DNA of 64,000 nucleotides from Pseudofrankia sp. DC12 (GCF_000966285.1 NZ_KQ031391.1:2701208-2765207), one strand, 5' to 3'; shown: positions 17,059-26,949, counted from the stretch's first letter. The notes: generated by a model not told the origin, from the sequence alone. Numbers and translations are program-made.

Positions 17059-20000
17059 GTGTGGGGAGAGACTGTTCCGTCCACGGGTGAGGTGCGGCGG
17101 ATCTTTCTCAGCGTGGCGGGGCCGGACGAGCGCTGGGGCAGCTGGCTCGATCACGTTCTGCGGGACGCCGGCTACGAGGTCGACTTCTACCGACGCTCCT
17201 TCCCGCTCGGCGCCAACTTCGTCGACCAGATAGACGCCGCGCTCACCCGCGCGGACCGGATGATCGCGGTCGTCTCCCCCGCCTACCTGGACCGGTCGTC
17301 CTGGGTGCGGGAGGAATGGCAGGCCGGCATGCGGCTGGCGCACACCCGCGACGGCTTCCTGCTGCCGGTGCTGGTCGAGCAGTGCGAGCTGCCACCGCTG
17401 CTCGGCACGATCAACATGATCGTGCTGCTCGGTCTGGATCGCGCGATGGCGGTGCAGACGGTGCTGCGGGGGCTGGTCGAGCCGGCTACCGGCCGGCCCG
17501 CGCCCGAGCACGAGCCGCCGTTCCCGGGCTACGAGATCGCCGCTCCGGCACCGAGGCTCGCGTTGCCCGCCGCGGGACCCGCGCCGCCAGCCGTGCTGGC
17601 TGGGCGGCCAACGGTGCTCGGCCCGGCCGGACCGGACGATCCCGACCGAACGGTCCTCGCCGCCACCCGTGCCGAGCTGCCGTCCGGCACCGCAGACGAA
17701 CCGTTCCCCCGTTTGTCGGCAGCCGCGCTCACCCGGCCTGGCCCCGCCCTGCCCGGGCCGCGCGGCGACGCGACGGCCCCCGCGCAGATCAGCTTCGAAC
17801 CGGGACCCGTCCGGCCGGAGCCATTGTCGACACCAACGGCGATCGAGACGTCGCCCGGCCCAGCGCGGGTAGCGCCGGCCACCGCCACCAGGACGGCCAG
17901 CCCACCCCAGGCGGCCGCCGACGGCGGCGCCGAGCGAACGTCGATCACGTTGCTGCACCTGCCGGCGTTCGCCGCCCCGACGCGGCCCGGACACGCGCCG
18001 GACACCGGCCCGGAACCGTTCGGCGCCGCGCTTCTCGACGATCTGGACACGCTCGCCGGTAACCCCGGCCTCAGCCCGGACCTGATCGTGGTCACCGGAG
18101 TCGCGCTGGAGGGCCGGCGCGGCGAGTACGAGCAGGCGGCGGTACGGCTGGCGGCGCTCACCGAGCGGTTGAGCCTGCCGGTCGACCGCATCGCGCTGGT
18201 ACCGGGTCGCGGCGACGTGAGCGCGGCGGCCGCGCGCGCCTACTTCGCCGCCTGCGAGGACGAGGAGATCGAACCGACGACGCCGTACTGGCGCAAGTGG
18301 CGGCACTTCGTCGACTTCCACGCGAACCTCTACCGGGACCTCGGTGAGCGGACGTTCGCGGTCGGGCAGGAATGGACGCTCTACCCGATGGCCGACCTGC
18401 GGCTCGTCATCGCCGGGCTGAACTCGACGATGGCGATGAGCCACCGGCAGGCCGACGACCGCGGCGAGGTCGGCCAGGCCCAGGCCAACTGGTTCGCCGA
18501 CCGGCTCGCCGGCTACGAACGCGCCGGCTGGTTCCGCCTCGCCGTCGGGCACCACCCGCCCCTGGCCGCCGACCGGGTGCACTCGGCGAAGGCGACCGAC
18601 GCGTACGGGGTCGACCTGATCCTCGGCAGCCACGTGAACCTCCTGGTCGCCGCGCACGGACACGGGGCGCCCACGCCCGACGGGCCGCTGCCGGCGGTGC
18701 CGACCCGGCTGCCGCGCTCGGGGACGACGCTGATCAGCGCGCACCCGCCGCACCCCGTCCCGACCGCCGACGCGGCGCTGCGGTACCAGGTCCTGCGGCT
18801 GCGCCGCTCGGAGGTCACCAGGCTGGACCGGCGGTTCTCGCGTCGCGCGGGCGCCTGGCGGCCGGCCGAGGAGGTCGGCCCGGCGGGCATCGTCACCTAC
18901 CGGACCCGCTGGGAGCACGCCGCCACTACGTTCCCCCGCCCGACCCGCCGAGCGCCGGCCATGGCAGGCCCCGGCTCCGCCGCCAGGGCCGCCGCGTTCG
19001 CGGGTGACGGGAGCGGACCCGCGGGCGAGCGCCGGGCCGACAATCCCGACGCGCAGGACGGCCCCGGCGCGCGGCGCGGGGAGACCTTCGCCGACCGGGT
19101 GGCGGAGATCGCCGAACTCTCGTCCCCGGGCGCGACCGTCACCAGGATCTCGCCGACGGGCGTCGCTCCCGAATACCTGAGGGTCACCGTGCCACACGGC
19201 CCGGTGTTCGAACAGCGCCCGGTCGGGATCGCCGAGGACGGCGTCGACGAGAGCGCCGTGGACCGGTTCGTCGAGCATGTGCATCACCAGTACGCGGCGA
19301 CCGACCCGCAGCTGACCTCCGACCTCGTCTACGGCGGCCCGCTGCCGGCGCCCGACACGCTGGTCCGCCACGCCTCCGTCCGCGGGGTCCGGCTGCGCAG
19401 CTTCGTCGAGTACCAGGGCCTGCTGGATCTGCGCGGCTACCTGCGCCGGCAGAGCGACCGGCTGGCCGCCGACCGGCTCTATCCGCCGGCGCTCTACCTG
19501 CCGCAGCGGTTCCGGGTGATCGACGGCGGCCCGGTCACCGCCGACCGGACCGACGCCACCCCGGCCCCCAGCGCCCCGGTCTACACCACCCCGGCCGACG
19601 TCGCCGCGGCCGACGTCACGCCCGGCGGCACGCGGCCCGACGGCGGCGCGACCGGCGACGGCGCCGCCGAGGGCCGGGACCTGCTCGGCCAGCTGGTCGA
19701 CTGGCTGACCGCGGACTCGGCGCGGTTCGTCCTGATCCTGGGCGACTTCGGCCGGGGCAAGACGTTCTGCCTGCACGAGCTGGCTCGCACCCTGCCCGAA
19801 CGGCGCCCCCACCTGATCCCACTGCTGATCGACCTGCGCGCGATGGAGAAGGCGCACAGCGTCGACGAACTGGTCGCGGCCCATCTGGTCGCCTCCGGCG
19901 AGCAGCGGGTCGACGTGTCCGTCTTCCGCTACATGCTGCGCCGCGGCCGGCTGGTGCTGCTTTTCGACGGGTTCGACGAGCTCGCGCTGCGGGTCACCTA

Positions 20001-23000
20001 CGAGACCGCGGCCGAGCACCTGGGCCGGCTGCTGGACGCCGTCGAGGGCCAGGCCAAGGTCGTCGTGACCAGCCGGACCCAGCACTTCCTGTCCCACGGC
20101 CAGGTCCGCGGGGCGCTCGGCGCCCGGGTCGAGCTGCTGCCGGCCAGCCGGATCGCGGAGGTCGGCGACTTCACCGAGCGGCAGATCGAGCAGTTCCTGG
20201 TCCGGCTGCACCACGGTGACGCCGCGAAGGCCCGCGAGCGGCTGGAGCTGATCCACGACGTCCGCGACCTGCTCGGCCTGTCGCACAACCCCCGGATGCT
20301 CGGATTCATCGCGTCGCTCGACACGAACCGGCTGCGCGCCGTCCAGGCCAGGACCGGCATGATCAGCTCGGCGGACCTGTACGGCGAGCTGATCGAGGAG
20401 TGGCTGCGCTACGAGGAGCGCCGGGCCCGCCCGCCCGGCGCCGGGCCCGCCCTGACGGCCGGCGAGCGCCGGGAGGCCGTCACCGCGCTCGCGCTGCGGC
20501 TCTGGCGGACGACCGACCAGGTGATCAACCTCTCGGAGCTGACCGCGACGACCAGCACCGCCCTCGACGCGATGACCGACCGGGTCGACGCCGGCCAGCT
20601 GGACTCCAGCCAGGCCGCCCACATGGTCGGCTCGGGCAGCCTGCTGGTCCGCGCCGACGACGGCGGCTTCACCTTCATCCACCAGTCGGTGATGGAGTAC
20701 CTGGTCGCCGCGGCTGCCGCCCGCGGGCTCGCCGGCGTCGCCACCACGGCCCAGGGCCCGGCCGGCGCCAGCCCGACCGGTAGCGGCGCCGACCTCGACG
20801 CACAGCCGGTCGGGCCGGGCCCCGGTGACCTGGTCGACTCCGGCGTGCTGGTCGCCCGGGTGATGTCGCCGCTCATGGTCGACTTCCTGCGCGGAGTGGC
20901 CGGTGACGCTGCCGTGACAGCCTGGGCGAGCCAGGCCCTGGCCGACCCCGAGTCGGGCCAGGCAGCCCGCGCGAACGCGCTCGCGATCGCGCGCAGAGCC
21001 GACCCCACGGCCGCCCGCGGCGCCCGGCTCGGCGGCGCCCACCTCGAGGGCGCCGACCTGACCGGTCTCGACCTCACCGGCGCCGACCTCACCGGCGCGA
21101 ACCTCACCGATGCCGACCTCGACGACTGCGACCTCACCGGCGCGAACCTCACCGGGGCGCGACTGGCCGGCGTCCGGGCCCGCCGCCTCCGGCTGACCGG
21201 CGCCAACCTCACCAACGCCGAGCTGGGCCGGGCCCGCCTCACCGATCCCGACCTGACCGACACGGTCCTCACCGGCAGCCGTTGGGAACGGGCCGCTCTG
21301 CTCGGCGCCACCCCAGCAGACCGGGCGCGGACGGTCCCCGAGCTCGCCGCCGCCGCGGTTCCGGGCCGGGACCCCGTCGAGATCGTCGTCGACTCGGGCG
21401 TCCGCTGGACGCAGGCGCTCTCGCCGGCACATGACCTGATCGCCTACGGCACCGGGCATCACGTCGCGCTCGAGGACCTCTCTGACGGGCATGTGCTGGC
21501 CATGCTGCGCGGGCGGGGCGAGTGGATCCGTTCGGTCGCGTTCTCCTGGGACGGCTCGCGGCTCGCGGCCGGGGACGTCGCCGGTGGCATCCAGATCTGG
21601 AACGTCGGCGCGGCCGAGGAGGTCGCCAGCTTCGTCGGGCACGCCAGCCGGGTTCGCGCGCTCGCGTTCTCTCCCGACGGCCTGCTGCTCGCCACCGGTT
21701 GCTTCGAAGGCCACGTGCACGTCTGGGACCTGACCACGCTCACCAAGGTCGCGACCCTGCACCGGTCGACCGACCGCATCAAGGCGCTGCGGTTCTCGCC
21801 GGACGGGACCCTGCTGGCCTACGGCGACGAGGTCCGGCTGTGGGATGTGCGCACCCGCACGGACCTCGCGACGCTCGGCCTGCCGAACGAGCACGCCCGC
21901 ACGATGTGCTTCTCCCCGGACGGCACGCTGCTGGCCTGGGTCAACGGGGAGAACACGACCCGGGTCTGGAACCTAGCCGCCGGGCGCGAGGTGGGCCGCC
22001 GGCGCGGCGACCAGCACGCTCGGGCCCTGGCCTTCGACGCCAGCGGTTCGCAGGTCGCGATCGGCTCCGACGACGGCACGATCCGGGTATGGGATCTGCT
22101 CACCGGTGGCCTGCGCACCACGCTACGGGCGCCCAGCGGCTGGGTGACGATTCTGGAGTTCGCCGGCGCCGACAGCGACACGCTCATCGCGGGCTGCGCG
22201 GACGGAACGGTCGAGGTGTGGAAGGTCACCGACGGCGCCCCACCGGGCCGGACCCTGCTCGCCGGACGCACCACGGACGTGCTCGCGACTGCCTTCGTGC
22301 CCGAGCAGCCCCTGGTCGTGGCCGCGAGCGAAAGCGGCTCGCTGCGGATCTGGGACACCAGGACAGCGGCCCAGGTCCACGGCGGCTCCGGCGAGCGCGC
22401 CTGGTGCTACGCGATGAGCCTGACCGACGACGCGTCCCTGCTCGCCACCGCCGCCGATGACGGCCTGGTCCGGATCTACGAGCTCGCCGCCGGACGGGCC
22501 TGTGACGCCCGCACCAACCTGGACACGCCGGTGCGCAGGCTGGACACCAGGCGATCCCCGGCACGCGCCGTCGCCTTCTCCCCGGACACGACGGTCCTCG
22601 CCGTCGGCCACCCGGACGGCACCGTCGGCCTGTGGAACCCCTGGTCCGGCCGCCCGAACGCGACGTTGAAGGCCGGCGGCCTGCGCGTGCTGACGGTCGC
22701 GTTCGCACCGGACGGCGAGCGGCTCGCAGCGGGCACCGACGCCGGGACCGTGCACATCTGGGACCTGGATGCGATGCGCGGCACGTCCGGCACGCTGTCG
22801 GCACCGAGCGCTCGTCGCCTCGCCGGCCACACCGACTGGGTCCAGGCGGTGGCGTTCTCACCCGACAGCGAGCTGCTCGCGAGCGCCTCGGGCTCGGGCA
22901 CGATCCGGATCTGGGACGCCGCCACCGGCGCGCTTCGGCACCGCCTCGTCGGCCACGGCGGCCGGGTGCGGACTGTCGCCTTCGCGCCGGACGGACGCCT

Positions 23001-23403
23001 GCTCGCGTCCGGCGGTGAGGACGGCATCGTGCGCCTCTGGGATCCGGTGACGGGGGGCCAGCTGGGGCGCCTGGCCGGGCACACCGAGGAGATCCGCTCG
23101 GTGGCGTTCGCCGCGTCGGGTGACGTGCTCGTGTCCGGCAGCGCCGACGGCACCACCCGGCTGTGGACGGTCGCGGACGGCGGCGCGCCGCTCGCCACGA
23201 TGCTCGGGCTCTCCGGCGGCCGCTGGACGGCGCTCTTCCCGGACGGCTCGTACAAGACCTCGGAGGATCGCGACACCGACGCCGCCCGGGCCGTCTGGTG
23301 GTCGATCAGACTGTGCCGCTTCGATCCGGACGAGCTGACGCCCTATCTCCCTCAGATTCGCCGGCGCCCGCTGGACGCACCGCTCTCGACGCCGCCGGAC
23401 TGA
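17059..23403 (+). CDS. TIR / calcineurin-like / NACHT / pentapeptide / WD40 STAND protein
   Basis: A single 2114-residue chain. Residues 13-115 form a TIR domain (RRIFLSVAGPDERW at strand A; Glu86 in SSWVREEW at the NADase position). A disordered Ala/Pro linker follows to about 290. Residues 294-545 match calcineurin-like phosphoesterases in layout but lack most metal ligands (VPGRGDV instead of VPGNHDV). A linker with an uncharacterised region precedes a NACHT ATPase (Walker A GDFGRGKT 895-902, Walker B LVLLFDGFDEL 965-975) and its helical tail. Pentapeptide repeats (ADLTGANLT type) span about 1325-1410. About 14 WD40 blades (LRIWDT, VRLWDP and similar) form two probable propellers at 1440-2050. 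A Trp-rich tail with LFPDGSYK closes the chain. STAND logic suggests sensing by WD40, oligomerisation by NACHT and an NAD-consuming TIR effector; immunity is inferred. GTG start; flanking genes are not defence genes. Confidence 0.9.
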   Translation: MWGETVPSTGEVRRIFLSVAGPDERWGSWLDHVLRDAGYEVDFYRRSFPLGANFVDQIDAALTRADRMIAVVSPAYLDRSSWVREEWQAGMRLAHTRDGFLLPVLVEQCELPPLLGTINMIVLLGLDRAMAVQTVLRGLVEPATGRPAPEHEPPFPGYEIAAPAPRLALPAAGPAPPAVLAGRPTVLGPAGPDDPDRTVLAATRAELPSGTADEPFPRLSAAALTRPGPALPGPRGDATAPAQISFEPGPVRPEPLSTPTAIETSPGPARVAPATATRTASPPQAAADGGAERTSITLLHLPAFAAPTRPGHAPDTGPEPFGAALLDDLDTLAGNPGLSPDLIVVTGVALEGRRGEYEQAAVRLAALTERLSLPVDRIALVPGRGDVSAAAARAYFAACEDEEIEPTTPYWRKWRHFVDFHANLYRDLGERTFAVGQEWTLYPMADLRLVIAGLNSTMAMSHRQADDRGEVGQAQANWFADRLAGYERAGWFRLAVGHHPPLAADRVHSAKATDAYGVDLILGSHVNLLVAAHGHGAPTPDGPLPAVPTRLPRSGTTLISAHPPHPVPTADAALRYQVLRLRRSEVTRLDRRFSRRAGAWRPAEEVGPAGIVTYRTRWEHAATTFPRPTRRAPAMAGPGSAARAAAFAGDGSGPAGERRADNPDAQDGPGARRGETFADRVAEIAELSSPGATVTRISPTGVAPEYLRVTVPHGPVFEQRPVGIAEDGVDESAVDRFVEHVHHQYAATDPQLTSDLVYGGPLPAPDTLVRHASVRGVRLRSFVEYQGLLDLRGYLRRQSDRLAADRLYPPALYLPQRFRVIDGGPVTADRTDATPAPSAPVYTTPADVAAADVTPGGTRPDGGATGDGAAEGRDLLGQLVDWLTADSARFVLILGDFGRGKTFCLHELARTLPERRPHLIPLLIDLRAMEKAHSVDELVAAHLVASGEQRVDVSVFRYMLRRGRLVLLFDGFDELALRVTYETAAEHLGRLLDAVEGQAKVVVTSRTQHFLSHGQVRGALGARVELLPASRIAEVGDFTERQIEQFLVRLHHGDAAKARERLELIHDVRDLLGLSHNPRMLGFIASLDTNRLRAVQARTGMISSADLYGELIEEWLRYEERRARPPGAGPALTAGERREAVTALALRLWRTTDQVINLSELTATTSTALDAMTDRVDAGQLDSSQAAHMVGSGSLLVRADDGGFTFIHQSVMEYLVAAAAARGLAGVATTAQGPAGASPTGSGADLDAQPVGPGPGDLVDSGVLVARVMSPLMVDFLRGVAGDAAVTAWASQALADPESGQAARANALAIARRADPTAARGARLGGAHLEGADLTGLDLTGADLTGANLTDADLDDCDLTGANLTGARLAGVRARRLRLTGANLTNAELGRARLTDPDLTDTVLTGSRWERAALLGATPADRARTVPELAAAAVPGRDPVEIVVDSGVRWTQALSPAHDLIAYGTGHHVALEDLSDGHVLAMLRGRGEWIRSVAFSWDGSRLAAGDVAGGIQIWNVGAAEEVASFVGHASRVRALAFSPDGLLLATGCFEGHVHVWDLTTLTKVATLHRSTDRIKALRFSPDGTLLAYGDEVRLWDVRTRTDLATLGLPNEHARTMCFSPDGTLLAWVNGENTTRVWNLAAGREVGRRRGDQHARALAFDASGSQVAIGSDDGTIRVWDLLTGGLRTTLRAPSGWVTILEFAGADSDTLIAGCADGTVEVWKVTDGAPPGRTLLAGRTTDVLATAFVPEQPLVVAASESGSLRIWDTRTAAQVHGGSGERAWCYAMSLTDDASLLATAADDGLVRIYELAAGRACDARTNLDTPVRRLDTRRSPARAVAFSPDTTVLAVGHPDGTVGLWNPWSGRPNATLKAGGLRVLTVAFAPDGERLAAGTDAGTVHIWDLDAMRGTSGTLSAPSARRLAGHTDWVQAVAFSPDSELLASASGSGTIRIWDAATGALRHRLVGHGGRVRTVAFAPDGRLLASGGEDGIVRLWDPVTGGQLGRLAGHTEEIRSVAFAASGDVLVSGSADGTTRLWTVADGGAPLATMLGLSGGRWTALFPDGSYKTSEDRDTDAARAVWWSIRLCRFDPDELTPYLPQIRRRPLDAPLSTPPD

Positions 23404-23446
23404 GCCTGCCGCCGGCTCGTGCGGCCAGACGGGCGGGCAACGGGAG

Positions 23447-25273
23447 TCAGGCAGCCGACGGTGAGCAGTGCGGCTGCGCCGCAGCCAGGCCGGCGTCGGG
23501 CTGGGGCGCGGGTGCCGCCAGAACACAGCGGTCACGCCCGGCCGACTTGGCCGCGTAGAGCGCGCGGTCGGCGCGGTCGACCAGCTCGGCCGGGCTCGCC
23601 GGCAGCGTCGTCGAGGCGGCCCCGACCGACACCGTGACCGGCAGCGCGGTGCCGTCGTCGACGGCTACCGGGCTCGCGGCGACCGCCAGCCGCAGCCGCT
23701 CGCCGAGCACGTACAGGTCGTCCTGGTCGAGGTAGGTGGTGAGCAGCGCGAACTCCTCCCCGCCATAGCGCGCCACCACGTCGGCGGACCGGGCGACCGC
23801 GCGCAGCCGGCGGGCGACCTCGGTGAGGGCGCGGTCGCCGGCCGGGTGGCCGAACCGGTCGTTGACCGACTTGAAATGGTCCACGTCGATGAGCAGGAGC
23901 GCGAGCGTGGCGCCCGGCCGGCTGGCCCGGACCGAGGCGAGCGCCAGCCGCGTCTCCAGGAATCGCCTGGTACACAGGCCTGTGAGCACGTCGGTGTTGG
24001 CGAGCCGCCGCTGGCTCACCTCGGCGTACCGCATCCGGATCATGATGAGGGCCGTCGAGATGACCATGGCGATGGCGCTGACCAGCTCCGTCACCTCGTC
24101 GGTGTTGCCACGCGGCACGACCAGCGTGAGCGGCGGAATGATGCCGGCCAGGTAGAGACCACACAGCCGTGCGCGGCCGAGCCCGGGCGGCTTGGACGAC
24201 GGCTGGGCGATCCCGGCCATCGTCGGATGCAGCGCCGCCGCGCCCAGCGCAAGGCTCCCCGCGAGCCAGATCCCGTCGAGCGGGCCACCGACCGTGTAGA
24301 CGGCGTGCAGCTGCCGCAGTCCATAGCCGGTATCCGCGGCCAGGACGGCGAACAGGCTGGCACTCAGCAGGATGAAAGCGGGCGGCCGGAATCCCGTGCC
24401 GGCGACGAGTCGAACGCCGATCGTGAACAGGAGGAGATCAGCGATCGGGTACCCGATCGCGGTCCAGGTGACCAGGCGGGGGATGTTCTCGTCTAGGCCC
24501 GGCCCGATCAGGTGCAGCACCGACAGCGTCGTCGCTCCGGTGGCCACCAGGAGCCCGTCCAACAAGGCTGGCAGTTCGCCGCGGGGTGCGCGCCGACGAA
24601 CGATCAGCAGGAGCCCGGCGGCCAGGACCGGATAGTGCGCCAGGTACAGCAGCATGCTGACCGCCAGAACCCACTGGTCACCCGACCGGAACTCGGCGGC
24701 GTAGAAGACCACGCTGGCGCTCGTGAAGAGCAGCTGAGCGAGCACGATGAGCAGCCAGGGCCGGCGCGGCTCCGGCTGGTGCCGCCGCAGGCCGGCGAAC
24801 ACGGCGACGGCCGACGAGACGCCGATACCGCAGCCGGCGACCATCCGCGCGACCAGCCACCCGCCGGACGCCGGGACCTCGATGTAGCCGACGGCGGCCA
24901 CCGCGCCGGCGCCCAGGTAGCCGAGCCACAGCCAGTCGTTCCCCAGCCCCGGCGCCGGCGCCCGGACCGGTCCGGGCGAGCCCCCGGCGCCGGCGGCCGC
25001 CCGATCGGGGCCAGGCCCGGCGAAGCCCGGCGCCAGCGGCGCGGCCGGATCCGATGCGGCGCCGGCGGGGGCGCAGACCGGTTCGGATGGTGACGGCTGC
25101 GAGAAGCTCGCGGATCTGCGCGGGGCAACCACGATCATGGCGCGTGCGACGGCGGCCGAACCGGTCAGCCCGACCGGGGTCGGCGGCTGACTACCGGCCG
25201 GGGCGGGTCCGGGATGGGGCGACGGCGCCATCGGTTCCGGGCGGGCTCGGCGTAGGTCATGAACCGGGGCCAT
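23447..25273 (-). CDS. Membrane-bound diguanylate cyclase (GGDEF)
   Basis: 608 residues. A Pro/Ala-rich cytoplasmic leader (1-105) is followed by eight to ten hydrophobic helices (about 110-405, for example WLVARMVAGCGIGVSSAVAVF and LLIVLAQLLFTSASVVFYA) resembling the membrane sensor of actinomycete GGDEF proteins. A C-terminal GGDEF domain (about 430-590) follows. The cyclase site is intact: LLIDVDHFKSVNDRFGHPAGD and the signature GGEEF; RSAD five residues before it is a complete inhibitory I-site, so product feedback is expected. There is no EAL domain, so it should only make c-di-GMP. The ATG at 25273 has AAAGG six bases upstream. It is convergent with the STAND gene (43 bp between stops); any link is unknown. 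Confidence 0.9.
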   Translation of the reverse strand: MAPVHDLRRARPEPMAPSPHPGPAPAGSQPPTPVGLTGSAAVARAMIVVAPRRSASFSQPSPSEPVCAPAGAASDPAAPLAPGFAGPGPDRAAAGAGGSPGPVRAPAPGLGNDWLWLGYLGAGAVAAVGYIEVPASGGWLVARMVAGCGIGVSSAVAVFAGLRRHQPEPRRPWLLIVLAQLLFTSASVVFYAAEFRSGDQWVLAVSMLLYLAHYPVLAAGLLLIVRRRAPRGELPALLDGLLVATGATTLSVLHLIGPGLDENIPRLVTWTAIGYPIADLLLFTIGVRLVAGTGFRPPAFILLSASLFAVLAADTGYGLRQLHAVYTVGGPLDGIWLAGSLALGAAALHPTMAGIAQPSSKPPGLGRARLCGLYLAGIIPPLTLVVPRGNTDEVTELVSAIAMVISTALIMIRMRYAEVSQRRLANTDVLTGLCTRRFLETRLALASVRASRPGATLALLLIDVDHFKSVNDRFGHPAGDRALTEVARRLRAVARSADVVARYGGEEFALLTTYLDQDDLYVLGERLRLAVAASPVAVDDGTALPVTVSVGAASTTLPASPAELVDRADRALYAAKSAGRDRCVLAAPAPQPDAGLAAAQPHCSPSAA

Positions 25274-25737
25274 GCGCAGCCTTTCGCATGTCTTCCTGAT
25301 GGCCGGGACGGCCGTTGTCCCCGCGACCCACTTCTGGGTCAGTCGGGCGCTGGTCAGTCGAGCGCGCTACCCACCGGGAGCAAATGTTCGCCACTGGGAG
25401 CGGGCAAACCGCGAGTTCCAACCCAACCGTACCGAGTCGTCGCTCTTCGTATAGCTGCCGGGACGGGACATGTGACACCTTTGGGCCACCCTTGTGCAGG
25501 TACGCTCACGCAACGTGCGATTGGGTCTCTCCGGGACCAGCAAACCCACCAGTCGTCCGTGAGCCACCACTCACAGCGCTACGGGTGCCGCCGACGGCGT
25601 CGAGTCGCCGGCCGGACCGTCGCCGTTCTGGCAGCCCAGCCGTCGCGCAGGCGGCTGCTCAAGAGCGGTAGAGCACATCAAAGTCCCAGAGCCGGGCTCG
25701 TCATGTCCGGGACGACAACCGGAGAAGGCAGGAGACG
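25274..25737. other. Intergenic interval, no gene recognised
   Basis: About 460 bp between the divergent starts of the diguanylate cyclase and the MMPL remnant. Frames are short and overlap in several phases with no domain. It should contain two promoters; I did not find consensus boxes. Confidence 0.45.
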
Positions 25738-26423
25738 ATGTCCGGGTTCCTGCGCCGAGTGGGTGGGGCCTGTGCCGCCCACCCGTGGCGGGTGACCGCC
25801 ACCTGGGTCGTGGCCCTGGTGGTCGCGCTCGGGCTGGTCAGCCTGTCCGGCGGGACGCCGCAGGACAACTACGACACCCCGGGGTTGCCATCCCAGCCGA
25901 CATCGCCGACGTCCAGGACCCAATCGTCTCCGCCGACGGCTCCACCGCGGTCATCGTCGCCGAGCCGACGGTCGGCCCGAGCGACGCGAGGGCGTCCGCG
26001 CTGGTCCGCCACCTGCGCGCGGACGTGCTGCCGCCCGGCGTCGCGATCACCGGCTGGACCGCCGCGTTCACCGACATCTCCGCGTACCTGGCCGGGCGAG
26101 TCTGGGTGGTGCTGGTCCCGGCGACGATGGCCCTCCTCGGCGGCGCCAACTGGTGGCTCCCCGGCTGGCTGGACCGCCTTCTCCCCCACGTCGACCTACA
26201 CGGCGGCCAAGCCACCGTGCCGGCCACGGAGACCGTTCCCCTCCCCGCACCACGCGACCAGACACCCACCGAAGAACCGGCACCCATCACCTGGCAACGC
26301 CAACGAGGTCGGGAGCCGCGTCAGCGGTCTCCCGACGCTCGTACCCCCGAGCGAGACGCAACCACGCTGCCAACCACGCCAAACATCGAGCCCGGTCGTA
26401 CAGACCGAGCTCGGTCCACGTAG
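25738..26423 (+). pseudogene. Remnant of an MMPL transporter (internal deletions and frame change)
   Basis: The original start survives (ATG at 25738 behind AGGAG). The first 50 codons read as a normal MMPL N-terminus (HPWRVTATWVVALVVALGL, then SGGTPQDNYDTPG). Near 25886 the sense continues in another frame with a porter-domain piece (VQDPIVSADGSTAVIVAEPT through GWTAAFTDISAYLAGR). At about 26096 it jumps directly to the family C-terminus (VWVVLVPATMALLGGANWW, then LPGWLDRLLPHVDLHG). Both transmembrane bundles are missing. About 690 bp remain of a gene that is normally over 2 kb, with pieces in the right order, so this is decay by deletion, not assembly error alone. A 240-aa frame through 26454 is not a functional product. 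Confidence 0.82.
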
Positions 26424-26443
26424 GGAGGGCGCTCAGCGCCGCC

Positions 26444-26493
26444 AGGCGAAGTAGCCGGCGGGCGCTCCGCGCCCGTTCCGGCCGCTTCGCCCT
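26444..26493. terminator. Hairpin terminator after the MaoC gene
   Basis: AGGCGAAGTAGCCGG (26444 onward) pairs, with one bulge, with CCGGCCGCTTCGCCT ending at 26493, enclosing an inner cgggcgctccgcgcccg stem. It abuts the stop codon of the leftward hydratase gene, and its inner element resembles that of the terminator at 13580. Confidence 0.6.
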
Positions 26494-26949
26494 TTAGGCG
26501 AAGTAGCGGGAGATGAACTCGGCGACGCAGACCGGCTTGGTCCCACCCTCGCGCTCGATCGTGACCTGGTTGACGACCTGGACGCCGCCGGCGACGTCCT
26601 CGACCGTGAGGTTCTTGATCTGAGCCCGCAGCTTCGAGCCGACCGGTACCGGCGCGGGGAAACGCACCTTGTTCAGCCCGTAGTTGACCGCCATCGAGAT
26701 CCCCTCGACGTGCACCACGTCGTGGAACAGCACCGGGATCAGCGACAGGGTCAGGAAACCATGGGCGATCGGCCCACCGAACGGGCCGGACCTGGCCTTC
26801 TCGACGTCGACGTGGATCCACTGGTGGTCACCGGTCGCGTCGGCGAAGGTGTTGACCTGCTCCTGGGTGACCTCGACCCAGTTGCTCGTCCCCCAGTCCT
26901 GCCCGGCGAGCGCCCTGGCGCCGTCGATCCCCTGGATGGTCGTGCCCAT
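26494..26949 (-). CDS. MaoC-family (R)-specific enoyl-CoA hydratase
   Basis: A 151-residue single hot-dog-fold protein. The catalytic D-x4-H pair is present in FADATGDHQWIHVD (Asp41, His46), followed by the helix GPIAHGFLTLSLIP that lines the acyl pocket. Such enzymes add water to trans-2-enoyl-CoA to give (R)-3-hydroxyacyl-CoA, feeding polyhydroxyalkanoate synthesis or beta-oxidation; the closest style is the NodN/Rv0130-like group (151 residues is typical). The ATG at 26949 follows AGGAGGAG by a few bases. It stands alone with its own terminator. The exact acyl substrate cannot be read from sequence. Confidence 0.9.
   Translation of the reverse strand: MGTTIQGIDGARALAGQDWGTSNWVEVTQEQVNTFADATGDHQWIHVDVEKARSGPFGGPIAHGFLTLSLIPVLFHDVVHVEGISMAVNYGLNKVRFPAPVPVGSKLRAQIKNLTVEDVAGGVQVVNQVTIEREGGTKPVCVAEFISRYFA

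Noticed and set aside
16510-21894. A 1794-residue frame opposite the STAND and MMPL genes
   Set aside because: Runs antisense to strongly conserved modules (NACHT, RND) and consists of low-complexity mirror sequence.
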